The notes under the pieces were generated by a model. That model was not told where the DNA came from, ran no database searches, and was given only the letters and a program-made list of their open reading frames with translations. Source: Ectocarpus siliculosus (lineage: Eukaryota; Sar; Phaeophyceae; Ectocarpales; Ectocarpaceae). Taken from it: 64,000 nucleotides of DNA. The stretch lies in NCBI GenBank assembly GCA_000310025.1, contig FN647938.1, forward strand, positions 629,446-693,445, given 5' to 3'. This document shows, one piece after another, positions 47,885 through 59,670 of the stretch (its first letter is position 1; every line of letters starts with the position of its first letter). The position numbers were made by a program, and so were the translations under genes.

Positions 47885-48890
47885 TCTTCGACAGTGTCCT
47901 GTTTCTGAAATGGCAAAGAATTTGCTTTCGATGCATATCGGTTCCCTCGACGAGAAGCCACGATCGAAGTCGACAGTGAAAACAGCCCTTTGGTAACGAC
48001 GCCTCGCATCTTCACAGTTTTGATTCGATCCAACCAGAGAGAACATGTTTGTGGAAGCATTCGGTTTGACGCCGGGACTTCGGACACATAAAACCCTGGA
48101 GATGAATGTCATGGACAGTGACATGTTTTGGGTATTGGTACGACAGACACTGGAACACATCTTTGGCAACGCTGCCACGTGTATTTTTGATTGGATGCGA
48201 TTGATTGTGATTCAACGAGAACAGCACGTGTGTAGGAGTCGGCCCCTGCTCCCCCCACCCCCACCCCGCCTACCCCCACTCCGACTCCCACCTCCCTATC
48301 GGAGGCGACCTACCTTGGTTGCTACGTCGATGATAGCTTCACATCACAATTTTGGATACACAAAACGCTGGATAGCAATGTCATGGGCATGTAAGGAGTG
48401 AAATCTGTTTCGTAGGCTACGATAGTGAGATCGATTGTTCGCGGGAGTCGAGACTGCATGTAGGTTTCCCGCCGGACTTGGGACACTGAAAACTCTGGCT
48501 ATGAACGTATTGGGCAGAATGAAGAAGTGAAATTTGTGTGATGTCTGTCTCGGTGGAGGCCGAGTTGTTCAGTGATCTACACCATTTTCGTTGGATATCA
48601 TACTATTTCGCATGGTTTGCGCACATCTACACGATTTTGCATGAGAAACAGCGTGCATCGTGATACTGAAACCTCAGAGAATTGTTTCAGACGCATAACA
48701 ATTCCCTCGAAGACTCACTGCAGCCAACAGTGAAACGGGTATTTATTGACGACGCGCCGCGATATTATGTTTCTGATGCGATCCAACCAGGGAAACATAC
48801 GTGTCGGAGTCGGGTCTTGGCATCACACCGGGATATTGAGACATGGAAAACCTTGGCTATGGAACCATTTACAGGGCCAACGTGGATTAG
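47885..48890. repeat. Degenerate tandem array of a 200-250-bp unit
   Basis: Four or five diverged units share phrases such as TTCCCTCGA, GATNCGATCCAACCAG, GAACATGTTTGTGG / GAAACATACGTGTCGG, GGGACTTCGGACACATAAAA / GGGACTTGGGACACTGAAAA and CTATGAACGTATTGGGCA. Clearest copies: about 47930-48125, 48190-48400, 48430-48540 and 48700-48890. Units differ by indels, so the array is old. Confidence 0.65.
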
Positions 48891-50094
48891 GACCTCGAAC
48901 CTGCCTTGTAAGATGGGGTAATAGATTCTAGCTGTGGCGTGCAAGGTGTCTGCTGGTCTCGTAGAAGTAGCGCGTGCCAGATCGATGACGGCATGCCAAC
49001 AACTACCAAACGGACGAGGAGGAAAGGGCGTGCAGGAGGAAAAGTGGGGGGGGGCGCACAACGAGTATGTATGGTGAAAGTAATACCAACGATGACCTTG
49101 AGAGGTCCCGCGAGAGTGGGAGCGAGGGTAGACGCAAGAAGAGGGTGGAGAGGGGGCGAAGCAGGAGTAGCAGCGACAAGGAGCAGGACGACTGAAGTGA
49201 CGACTACATACGCGGATGAGGATAGGAGTAGCAGCGATGACAAGGAGGACACGTTGACGTAATTGAGGGTCGTGGGAACACATCGCAGCTGGGTTCGTGC
49301 CCGTTGGCGGTGCTTATGAAGAGTTTGGGTTAGCCGTGTGATGGGCACTCCAGTGGGTACAAGCTGTCCTGCATGGGGTCTACCCGCTCGACCTGTCGGC
49401 TAGGCCCTGACGAGCCTTCCTCCAGACGGGTATCAAAAGCAAGAGCAAGGCGAAAACACATTTGTGCTTTACTCTGGCAGTGTGTTCCGCACGTTTGTTT
49501 GTGAACCTCACCCCCACAAGAGCATTCTGCCGTAAGGTGACACAGCGTACGCCGGAGCTTGTCCTAACACACAACTTGTGTTCGTCTTTCGGTGGTACGT
49601 ATCCATCGTCCCATCGTGAGCGGATGCTTGTGGTTGTGCTCGTCGAAAGAGTCTGACAACAACAACAATGACCTTCCTGGTTGCCTCGCCAACCGAGAAG
49701 TGACGTCTGCGGAGAAGCAGCACGAGGCCTTGCCTAGGTCGAAACACAGCCCGTCGCACCGTACTTGGCATCGATGTCTCCAAAACGAACAAAAGAAAGC
49801 AAGAATGGATCTGTCTGTCCGCCTTGTACTGTCTCTACCTGTGTGGTATTGACCCACCGTGGATTAAGTTCATGTTGGTCGTGCTCTGCCTTTTTGCGAA
49901 ACGCATACACGCCAAACGCATCACGATGGCGCCCGCTTTTCAGGCACGTCGTAGGGCTGCCCAGGGGGTAAACTCCGATATCAGGTATCCCCCCACCCAC
50001 CGCCATAAACACCTACTTCGAAGTATATACTGTAGTTGCTTGTTTTTATCGTGCCGAGAGCAGATGGAGTTCCATGGAGCCCTTGGCACTACCA

Positions 50095-50427
50095 TGTCGG
50101 CGCGTGTCTGCGTTACCATGCCTGCGGGCTCGTGTCGAGAGCATTTCTTCGCAGACGAGTGACTCAAGTTCCTTATCCGAGATACATGTAGAGGAAACGC
50201 TGACACTATCAGCCCACGCCACACCACCGTAAAGCTTTTCGCTGTCGTCGACGATGGCATCTAGCTTACCTTGTATCAGACATTAAAGGAGTGAGAGACA
50301 GGGGCGTGACCAAGTAGAAACTCGGGCGTCAAGTCCATCACACCCAAAATAGCAACATCCACGTATCCCCCGGAGATCTAGGGTATCCCAAATCTGCCTA
50401 CTACGCCCCCTACTCGGTACGAGATAC
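50095..50427. repeat. Dispersed repeat family, copy B
   Basis: Same phrase order as copy A, with a longer middle: CTGCGTTACCATGCCTGCGG, GACTCAAGTTCCTTATCCGA, GGGCGTCAAGTCCATCACAC, CCCCCGGAGATCT, CTACTCGGTACGAGATAC. Confidence 0.7.
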
Positions 50428-50449
50428 AATCTACGAAACCCTCCGTACG

Positions 50450-51140
50450 TGTGTATCACCAGGTAAAACGGCAACAAGTCCAATTCCAATCAAAGCAAAC
50501 CATCATCGTATATATAAAAAAATCTCAACCCAACTCCCCATATTTATCAAATATCCAACTTTCGGAACACTCAACAACCCTCTCGAGCAAATGTCGTAAC
50601 GACAATCTCTCAAACAATCCAAAGCACAGATTCGTCCTTGGACATTTATTCAGCAGAGATCAAGCAGTCCATCAAGAATCGGGACGGAATACTTCGAACA
50701 ATCCTCACACGAAACCATGTTTCAACTCATTGACCTATGTGAAATAAGCTTCGGAAGCACATGCGCTTCAACCATGTCCTTTATCAAAAGATGCCAAATC
50801 CTTCCTCCAATACACCGTCCAGAGAGGCCAACAATACAATACCAGGACGGAAAAACGGACAAGAGCCAAAGCCCCAACACATATCAAGTGTCAGAGAAAA
50901 TTTTCACCTATTCCGCCGTTTCGCCAACAGTCCCCCTGACTGTAACATCTCTCCAAACATGGCACCTAAACAGTCCCCTTGCTACAACATCTCCCAGAAC
51001 AAAAAAAACACACCGTAATACGTCTTAATCGAGTCCTTACGCGAAAACAAACAACTATGATGACCTTAACTCCGAATTCCGCAGAAAAACGCAGAAAGCA
51101 AACATAAATGTGGATTTCTCGTCACTCTGCGCAGATAGAT
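50450..51140 (+). other. A/C-rich, G-poor island
   Basis: About 700 bp are markedly poor in G on the plus strand and rich in A and C, unlike the surrounding balanced sequence. Two plus-strand frames of about 100 codons cross it only because G-containing stop codons are rarer. No motif or splice structure was found. Confidence 0.55.
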
Positions 51141-51400
51141 GAAACGGGGAAAGCGTGAACAACATGAACAACCAAAGCCGAAAGTCCGCCAGAACTCTGC
51201 TTGTACTGCGGCGAGGATCATGACATCAGCGTCCCGTTCTCCCCGCCCCCCCCCGCATTCGACAGAAATGCTAGCAGTGATCGAACATTATGAACTAAAC
51301 CATTCGGCTTGGTGAAGACTTGGACTGTCCAAACTGTGTCCTAAACATGTCCAAAACAACATGTTCGTGCGCATCGCAACACAACAGTCTACGACGATTG

Positions 51401-51570
51401 GGGTGTCCGCGCGTGTACTGCGGTATCACGCTCGCGGCCTCGTGCCGAGAACTTTTCTGTACAGAGGAGTGCCCCCAAGTTCCTTCTATCATACAGTACA
51501 ATGAGGGAGAGAAAGGGGTGAAACCAAGCTTCAAGTCCATAACACCCACACAGTTAAACCCCGGAGATTT
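51401..51570. repeat. Dispersed repeat family, copy C
   Basis: Shortest copy: GCGCGTGTACTGCGGTATCA, GCTCGCGGCCTCGTGCCGAG, CAAGTTCCTTCTATC, TTCAAGTCCATAACACCCAC, CCCCGGAGAT. Same order and orientation as copies A and B. Confidence 0.65.
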
Positions 51571-52129
51571 CAAAGTTCCTTACACACCAACAACGTGGGG
51601 CTCCATATGGCACACCGTAGGGCTCCATGGAACGCCATGGAATATTCCACGGAGTTCAATGGGGATTGAAAAACCATGTGGACGATTGGCAACTACCCTT
51701 TCCGCCAGGTACACGAACAATATCTATGCCTCGGCCGTCGACCATGCCGACGAAGAAAAATGCGACAAAAAAACTGCCTATCATTCCTCGGACGTACTCT
51801 TTCCCACACGTACCAATGCTGTCGACGCCTCGTCATTTTCGTCACGTTGGCAAAGAACAGTACGAAACAGTACGGTACAATCTACAGGGTATGTCCTGGA
51901 GTGCCAACATGAATTACGACCCGGTGGGAGGCGGGACGTCAAAGTTCGTACTTGCGGTATACCCCGCATTCCATCCATCCACCCCTCTAACTCCCGCCGA
52001 GGACCAACCACACTGGGTTTTTCTACTCGCTCCCTTGGATCGCCAGGGTTAGGCAAGAACACCAGCCACTACCTAGCATTGGAGGTTGCTGGGCCATCTC
52101 GATTCCGTCGGCCGCAACGGGATTTTCAC

Positions 52130-52250
52130 CGCTTGGGGATGTCGTCTTCTCGCCACGAGCTCAAGTGCCTACCGCACCAACGGGATTACCCATTGTGGCT
52201 GGTGGTGCACCAAAATCTGGCTGTAGCCACCCCAGCGTGGCAAATGGGGT
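52130..52250 (-). pseudogene. Decayed fourth Cys/His repeat unit
   Basis: Just 3' of the stop codon of the 385-aa gene, the minus strand reads C-x10-C-x10-C-x2-H again (ICHAGVATARFWC ... SRWCGRH), but with an internal stop and in a different frame. It looks like a former repeat lost by frameshift and nonsense mutation. Confidence 0.55.
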
Positions 52251-52262
52251 TCACTTCGGGCT

Positions 52263-55077
52263 TCACGGAGGACACGGGCGCCACGCAGGGCTGTCTTTTC
52301 CATGCCACTCGCTGAAGTGCTTGACGCACCAGCGGGACAGGCCGTAACGCTTGTTGCTGCACCTCAGTCCACTTGAGGTGACCCAAGCCAGACAGATGGT
52401 GGGGTCCGAATCGGGCACCATGGTGACAGGGAGCAGGCCCCAAATGGGACTGTCTTTTTGGTGCCACTTGGGCCGGTGTTCGGCGCAGAAGCGAGATTCG
52501 CCAATACGATGCATGTTGCACCTCGTTCCAAAGACTGGCATCCTAGCTAGGCAAATGGACGACTTCACTTCGATCGTCGTGGCTGCAGGACGTGGGGAGG
52601 GGGCGGATGGTGACACGTGGGGACAGGGAAAGATACCATATTCATCAAGGACAAGGGGCGTTCTAAGCATGCGGATCTCACCCACGTTTAGCTAGGGCAA
52701 GGGAAAAAAAAATGAACATAATCTCAACCATTTACATATCACACGCTCGTCTTCAATCTGTACACGGCAGCTGAGTGTCATGTTTCGACCACGACCACTC
52801 CCACGCTTGAGACCTTAACGCGACCCCCAACGTGACTTGCACATCAACTTGTATATAGTATTGAAAGAACGAAAATGCCTCACTCCGCTTATCGACAACA
52901 ACGGCGGACACATTTGCGCGGGGAACAGGTGAACCAATGTTCTTGTGTCACGTCACGACCTAATGTACAAGAAAGATGCCTGTACCCGGGATTTTGAGAA
53001 AGGCAGTGCCGTTGACTGGTCGAAATGAATGGACAAGCGGCTTGCGTGTGCACCGCCTACCGAACCTACGATCGTTTCAGTTCTTCTCCCCACGTTGCTC
53101 AATGACGTGAACGATCATGTGCGGTTTGCACGGAAAATACATAAAATACATAAAACGAAGCTCGTTGCTTTGGGGGGTACGCCGGGATGCTGGAAATTCC
53201 TCCCACAAAGACGATGGCTGCGGCCTGTGCCATGAGGTGCCCGACTGATCCACTGCTGCTGCAATAAGTCAAACTGAGGTCACACTCTACACAGCACCCC
53301 CAGAGAAAGGGGGCACAACCATACACGTTGCCGGCCGGTGGTTGAAAGGGACTCGACTACACCTTTAAAACGCAGTGAGACCCAGGCCAGCTTTGCTTAG
53401 GGATAGCTGAGCATGACTCAGCGCAGTCCACACACCCCACGCCGACACCACACATGCTTGGCGCACCCAGTTGTACAGGGAGAATTGGGGTCAATAGCAG
53501 ATGGAAACGCGAGCCGCAGCTGTTCAAGCAAAACGACGTATTCCCCTGAACGCACCTTTCGGTTTGTGACGAAGACAGTACAGGGTGCCGGCCTTCGCTT
53601 TGAAGCCGCACGGGATACCTGTATTTTGCATACCCTGGCATGCGCCTGAATCTGAACCGGAGAATATTTGGATGGGGGGTCGAATGTTGATGGGCCAAAA
53701 GATGAATAGCAAGAGTGCCTCGTGTTTACCAACAGATGCACATTCGTTAAAAGTGGTTGCACGAATTAACCCTCTCAAACATACCTACTACATCGCTGAC
53801 CGGTGGCCGGCTTCTCTCCATGACTTGTTTCTTCGAAGCTGGTATGCGGCAACGTCCCCTCGCTGTCTTTTCACCTCTCACAAAGTCACACCACATTCTA
53901 CATCGCGACCCCACATTGGAACTGTGCGCGTGGCCTGCCCACTATTTATCGGGAACCTATCATGTTGTGTAGGGGTGCGGCTGGGCCCGACAGCGAAACG
54001 ATTCTTGGTTTTCATGAAGTCAATGCAGGTAAACGATGAACCTACCAACGGCGGTTCCGCTCGGTTCTCTCCCAAGTCAACTGCAACGGGAGAGGTGGCA
54101 GTTGAATCTACATGGTCTATGTACTTACGATTCTTCTCCGTCGCCTCCTGGTGCTGCTTCTGCTGCTCCGACGAACCCGCCGCCGCCTTCTTGAGATCGA
54201 CGACAGAACCGCTGCCGGTGTCTCTGAGGTCGATGACAGAACCGCTGTCGGACTCGCTGTCCTCCTCGCTGTCTTTGGGAATCGCAGACACCGTATGGAG
54301 AGCGGCCAACAAACTCTTCTCCTGTTCCTTTGCGAGTTGACGAGTTGTTCGCCCCGTACCGTCGTTGAAGTAGTTGGCGCAGGACTTGAACTTGTACTCC
54401 AAACCTGTCTCGGCAGGTGGTACATAGGGTTTACGGTAAAACGACGAGGAACGGCTCCACAACGTGTCAGGTGAGTGCATACCAGAGGTGGTGGCAATAC
54501 AGGTTCACGGCATGCGTGATATACGCTCGGAATTCTGTTTGGGCCACGGCGGGGGTCATGTCCTGCTTCAGCATCGGTAGAATATCTTTCAACCAGCTTC
54601 CAACAGCTCACCGTCGTCCTTGCAAACGTCAAACCAGAACCCGAAGCAGGCATCCACCACGCTGAAGTTGGGCACGCCCTTCCTCTTCTTCGCTGCTTTC
54701 ATACCGTAGGCAAGAGTCTTGGCGTGGTTGGTCATCTCTAAGTCGCCGATCGTGCCCTTCATCTTGTTCAGTTCCTTCTCCGAAACCATTGCCAGGAAGT
54801 GTCGCTCGCCGGTGACGAAGTAGACGCAGCACACACCTTTTCTGTTGTTGACGTTCCTCCAGAGCCTGGGTACATCCTTGCGTAGGACCGTGACTCCTCC
54901 GGGTCCTCCTCCCTTGAATTGGACTTCGACATGGCCGTCACGGGGGGAAATTATCCTTGACCAATACTCCTGGATGGGATCGGCCTCGGGCACGCGGTTT
55001 CGCGGACGCGTTGTGAACTTCTTCTTCGCCGCCTTTTCGGCCTTGGGTTTGTTCCGAGGATTTGCTTGCTTCGTCAT
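52263..55077 (-). CDS. Unknown protein with three C-terminal Cys/His zinc-knuckle-like repeats (4 exons, 385 aa)
   Basis: Exons in transcript order: 55077-54612, 54404-54129, 53651-53556, 52582-52263. All three introns are phase 1, with good sites (GACG|GTGAGC, AATC|GTAAGT, AAAG|GTGCGT; acceptors all CAG), and the total is 386 codons. The N-terminus is Lys/Arg-rich (KPKAEKAAKKK), then about 130 residues of unrecognised globular sequence, then an acidic Ser/Asp/Glu stretch and a Gln/Lys-rich segment. The C-terminus has three units of C-x9/10-C-x10-C-x2-H: Cys252-His276 (CQGMQNTGIPC ... YCLRH), Cys290-His315 and Cys343-His368, the last two followed by W-H-x-K-D-S-P. The pattern resembles small zinc-binding units common in bacterial and viral DNA-associated proteins; metal binding and any nucleic-acid role are inference. 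The first intron has another open frame (see findings). Confidence 0.72.
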
Positions 55078-56032
55078 CCTCGTTTGACAACGAACCCCAC
55101 GCTCGGGCTACTCTGGTCTGCGAGAACCACAAGCGCTTCGGTGAAGCGAGAAGCGACACCTAGAGAGGTGGACATCGGAGTACGGTGAGGACGGCACGGC
55201 ATGGCGAGGAAATGAGCACACCGGGCAGACAGGTGAGCGGCGTCAGGGTGTCAGATATATTGTTCCGTCAGGTGGCACAACATAAAGAACACTTAGGAGA
55301 GAGTGCAATTACATTAGACTACATAGTCAGCGCTGACCAATGGTCTAGTGGTCATCGTGCTTCTTAACGCCATGCAAGCAATTCGTGGTCTTAGAAGTAC
55401 AGCCGACGAACTCCAGCATTCTTTGTCCCTCAATCTGGTGTTCCATTTCTCACCACCCAGGGGGGGCGGTATTGCTCACCTGGTGCAACATTTGCATCGG
55501 CTTCCACGACATAGTTGTATCGGCGGAGGCAGCCAAGTTAAAATCAGCCAGCTTCACCATGATCGGAAACTACATCCCTTCTATTCAGCGACACATACGG
55601 AGTACATCCGATGAAAATGACTTACGAGAGTGGTTGTGGGGCCACCTTTTCATCTCGGGCTATAATTCTATACCATATCCGGCTGAAAGGTACTCGTTCG
55701 TCGTGAATTCCTTAACGGTAATCGATTGATACTCCATGCACCTTCACAGAGCACGCCCGGTGTGGTGCACGCCTAGCTATTGGGTTCTCCCCAGACTATT
55801 AGGCTCGTCGAGTCGGTTGGAGGGGCTTCAAAACCTTGTGCGTGTGAATGATGCCACGTTAGAGATGGGTACTACAGTATGTCACTACACCCAACAAACA
55901 CCCTGTGTACGCTAGTCTGTGAAACCCACCCACGGGCAACTCTTCGAAATGATTGACGACAACCAGCCGCCCAAAAGCGTATTTCAAGAGTGCGTCTGTC
56001 TGGTGTCTCTCCCTGTCGTGCCACTTCAACGG

Positions 56033-56068
56033 TCATATTCCTCCCTGTGGTCATATTCCTCCCTGTGG
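56033..56068 (+). repeat. Exact tandem 18-mer, two copies
   Basis: TCATATTCCTCCCTGTGG at 56033-56050 is repeated directly at 56051-56068. Confidence 0.95.
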
Positions 56069-56964
56069 CTGAACAGACTACCCCCCCTGCACGACGATGA
56101 GTACACCCCGTCCCCTGGTTGGAAGGATACCTTTCACTCGTATTGTGTGAATCTACCTCGGCAAATTAAGTTGACTTTGCAGCATCATGGGCGTGGGTGC
56201 ATAGACGACGTCCATCAAACTATTGGGGCCTGCTTGCACGACGAAAGGGCTGCATCTCTTTTTTCACGCTGAGTGTAAACAGGCTGGGCAACATACGTAT
56301 ACTTGAACCTAAACAGACCGGGTTTCTTTGCAGCAAAAAATCTATGTTCACCAAGACAATTTAACTTGGTGTCCGCCAATCAGCTATATATCCCCGTTAC
56401 TTGGCGCCTATCTATGTAGTTGGCGTCTTGTCTATTTTCGAGCATTTTATCGCATTTGGTGTACGCCCCGTTCTTCTAAGCACCGCATTCGAACCGACCA
56501 GTTCACAGACCAACACACATCAGCCGGGAGCCCCGGCGGGGAGCTGCAACTGGCACATATCACACGTCCACAGCAGGATAGAACCAGCAGAGACTCTGTG
56601 TGCGTGCGAAGTTTCGCAACGACAACCCTGAGTGTCGATAACGAGCACGCGGCAGCGCCACGAAGAGCTCCAAACAGCGCGGAGGGAGGAGAGTATATAG
56701 TGCAGTAGCATCACACAGACGCACACGCTTAGATGACATATGTCGCAGGCTACAGTAGTAATACCCACACGCAGGGATTGTCAACAATGTCCGTATTGGC
56801 TGAGAAAGGCCGATGTTATAGGTATTCTCTTGAATACAGCACAGTATACGATGTCACATACATACAACGTCATGAGCGATTTCAGTAGCCAAAAACAAAA
56901 AGGTTCAGTGTAGGGCTAAACGCGGTAGAAACTTCAACCTTGAAGAACAATACTTCAGGAAAGA

Positions 56965-57185
56965 TATCTACAGCAGAACGATTCACTGATGAACGCGGTA
57001 GCTTCCGAAACGGTAGAATATTTCCAATTGAATATTTCCTATATAGAACGGTTCTCGGGAACGTTCTCAGTACAAGTCCCGATAAGAATGGTTCCAGAAG
57101 CGTTTTATGGAACAGCTTTTGGTCTTATAGCACGGTGTTGGTTCCCGGAACATTTTCGGAACGGTTTCGGAACGGTTCCGGACTG
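56965..57185. repeat. Array of GAAC(G/GG)TTC half-palindromes
   Basis: Within about 220 bp, AGAACGGTTCTC, GGGAACGTTCTC, GTTCCCGGAAC, GGAACGGTTTCGGAACGG and GGTTCCGG follow each other among unrelated sequence, plus looser copies (AATGGTTCCAGAAG, GGAACAG). ATATTTCC occurs twice. The layout resembles the CTTCCATGGAAG arrays but with a different core. Confidence 0.6.
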
Positions 57186-59670
57186 GTACTAAGGCTCTTC
57201 GTGGTCGTGCTTTCATCGGTAATCGCGAAAAGGCGGACCAGGCAGAGCGAACGCCCCCCACCGGAGCTCACTCTGTTTCCTGCCCAGCTCAACAATCTTC
57301 TCATTTCTCTTTGAACCAAATTCCGGTTGGTTGAAGACTCACGTCTACAGTGCACCTCCGCACACCTGTCAACAAGGTATGGCACACGCTCTGTGATATC
57401 TTGCTTGCTCACTGCTGCTACCACCGTAGCACAGGGGTCACTTTGAACAGATCGACTACTGACGTTATCAGCCTTTTATCTGGACTTCTTTTCAGCAGAT
57501 CTGACGTTCAGCTGAATAAAACGCCAAGCAATCTAGCTGTTCTTGACGACACAATCTTGCAGACCCAAAGCCTCTGTTTTCCAACAGCGATCCATCCGTG
57601 CGTGTTTCTATATTGTCTGCGCGCCCTACTCTCACCAGACCAGTTCAAGTAACGTGATGGTGATGATGCTCTGTCATCTCCACATCTACTCTCTCTTCTT
57701 CGCTTTCTTCACTCCATATACCATCTGGTCTTATTCATGGCATAGAGGGAGGCCAAAATCAATGATCATCAATCATCTCGTTGGTATTTGGCGATCCTCA
57801 TTGCAGCATATCTGCACGGCGGTGTTTCTTTGCCGCCGCGGTGACGACACCTGCTCTGGTGGCTCCTTCATCCAACGTTTTGAAAGCGTGCGGTCCTCAG
57901 ATGGGTTTCACAAATGTATTATTAGCGGGTTTCACCTGTAATTACACTCCAAGACCTCTGTCCTATTTAGTCTGAAATACAAGGTCTCGGACGCGGGGGG
58001 CTAATACCGGTCTCTTTCCTCTTTTTCGTGCCGATGCCGAAGCAAATAATATACAAACTGTCTTGTTGAGTCTGTTACCCACAGAGGGGAAGTATTCGTG
58101 TATGCTGCTCGGGGAATCGTAGAATCACGCGTGTGGTGTGTCCGCTACCGCTATGAAACCATTGCTAATATTATGCCGGACTCGTATGCATATCTGTGGA
58201 CAGAGATTCATGCATTGTGTTCATCAATAACGAGGAAAAAGAGAAAAACGGCATGTATTTTCAAGCATGGGCTTCCTTACCCGGTATGTTTCGACGAGAG
58301 TTGGCTCAGGTGCACGACCCTGGCATACGACACACGCTGCCCCTCGGTGTGTGAGAGCATCAACTAACTCATGCGTACACACGTAAGCACATCGCCATCG
58401 GCCCAACACGCGTGCGGCGACGGCACGATGATCGCATCCCTCTACGCCTCCCTCCCCTCTGCCTGTCTCTGTCTCTATTTGCTCTCTCGTCTCTCTGTCT
58501 CACTTCACTCATCAACTCAGAATTTGCACACAATAGCCACATGGTATGCGAGGCGATCCTGCTGCTTGTCTTCAAACCATAGGGTGGCGAGGTCAGCGCA
58601 GCACTCGAGGTCAGAGTAGCGCTGAAGTAGAGGTTGGCCTTGCTTATTTTCGTGTGCATGGTGGCATCTGTCTCACGCTCACATTCCCTCTCTTCACTCA
58701 CTGTGTATCCCACTCTCAAACAGCGCCGAGTACCCTTTACATGAACTCGCGACTCGCGGTCTAGCGACACACCTGGCAGCCCGAAGATCGGCGGCTCTCG
58801 TGTTCACGGCGATGGAGAGACTGGTCCTCTGGGTGGATGAGGTGTGAGGCTGAAGGGAAGGTAGCGTGAATAAGGGTGTGCGAGTGAGAGACTCGTTGAC
58901 ACATGTTTTGCTGCAACTCCTGTGGGGCCCTACCAGAGACAAACGGTTTGACGCGGTGTAAACGAGGTACGTTGAACGATCAAGTGACCTCGCGCCGAGT
59001 TTCTGCTGCACGCGCTACGCTGAATGGAGGAGACGGGTGGAGGGAAGCGCGCGAGCGCAATACATGGCTGAGAAAGAGAAAACAAACAACTGTCCGGCGG
59101 GCATGGCTCTACAGTAGTGCTCCCGAGCCGGGGGGCGGGGGATGGTGTACTCGTGCGTTACACCCTCGGCTGACGGCGATTGCCATGCTTGCGGTTCAAG
59201 GCGCAGCCCCTTCCCTGTCTCCTCGTAGACAAAACCAAACCCAATGTCAGGGAACAATGAATGATCGTTCCGGGTCTATCGCTCGATTCTGAAGCATTTA
59301 CATGTAGGTTGGTGGACGCGTGGTTCGTATACCAGCAATTATGAATGGGATATCTACAGGATCGCCATCTTTCAGCTCACGTTTTTTTGTACCGTCTAGT
59401 GTAGACTAATGTTTTCGCGTTCGTGCAGGCCTAGATGGAGATTAAACCCTCGTATCGAATGTTTGCGGCGCTCGTCCGCGTTCTCTCCGCGCCCGTGGGC
59501 TTGGTACGGCGGCCGCAGGGCGCCGTTGTGCTCCTTTCAGTACTCTTGGCAATAAAGGGGACGAGACGCAATCAACCGTGGTTAGTAAGTGAATCGCGGG
59601 GCGTATGCAGATAGGAAAAACAGACTGCGGTTCACAGAGATCTCCTTCATTGTGTGACAAATGCGTGCAG

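Larger units (their letters stand above)
44306..52130. other. Gene-poor stretch rich in decayed repeats
   Basis: No gene model could be built. It holds two degenerate tandem arrays (47145-47455, 47885-48890), two copies of a dispersed repeat, an A/C-rich island (50450-51140), an (AT)n tract at 44920-44933 and a polypyrimidine run at 45420-45480. A segment ending at about 47512 in a GTAAGT donor (APG|GTAAGT) reads like an exon, but no partner was found. At 51700-52055 a plus-strand frame (for example HVGKEQYETVRYNLQGMSWS) looks protein-like but conflicts with a longer frame on the same strand and has no domain. Confidence 0.4.

Noticed and set aside
51320-52315. 331-codon plus-strand open frame, the longest in the window
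   Set aside because: It runs across a dispersed repeat copy and over the antisense of the Cys/His-repeat exon, and has no domain. A different plus frame in the same place looks more protein-like. Length alone is not evidence here.
58098-58367. 89-codon plus-strand frame after a CAG acceptor-like site
   Set aside because: No ATG, no joinable exon and no motif.
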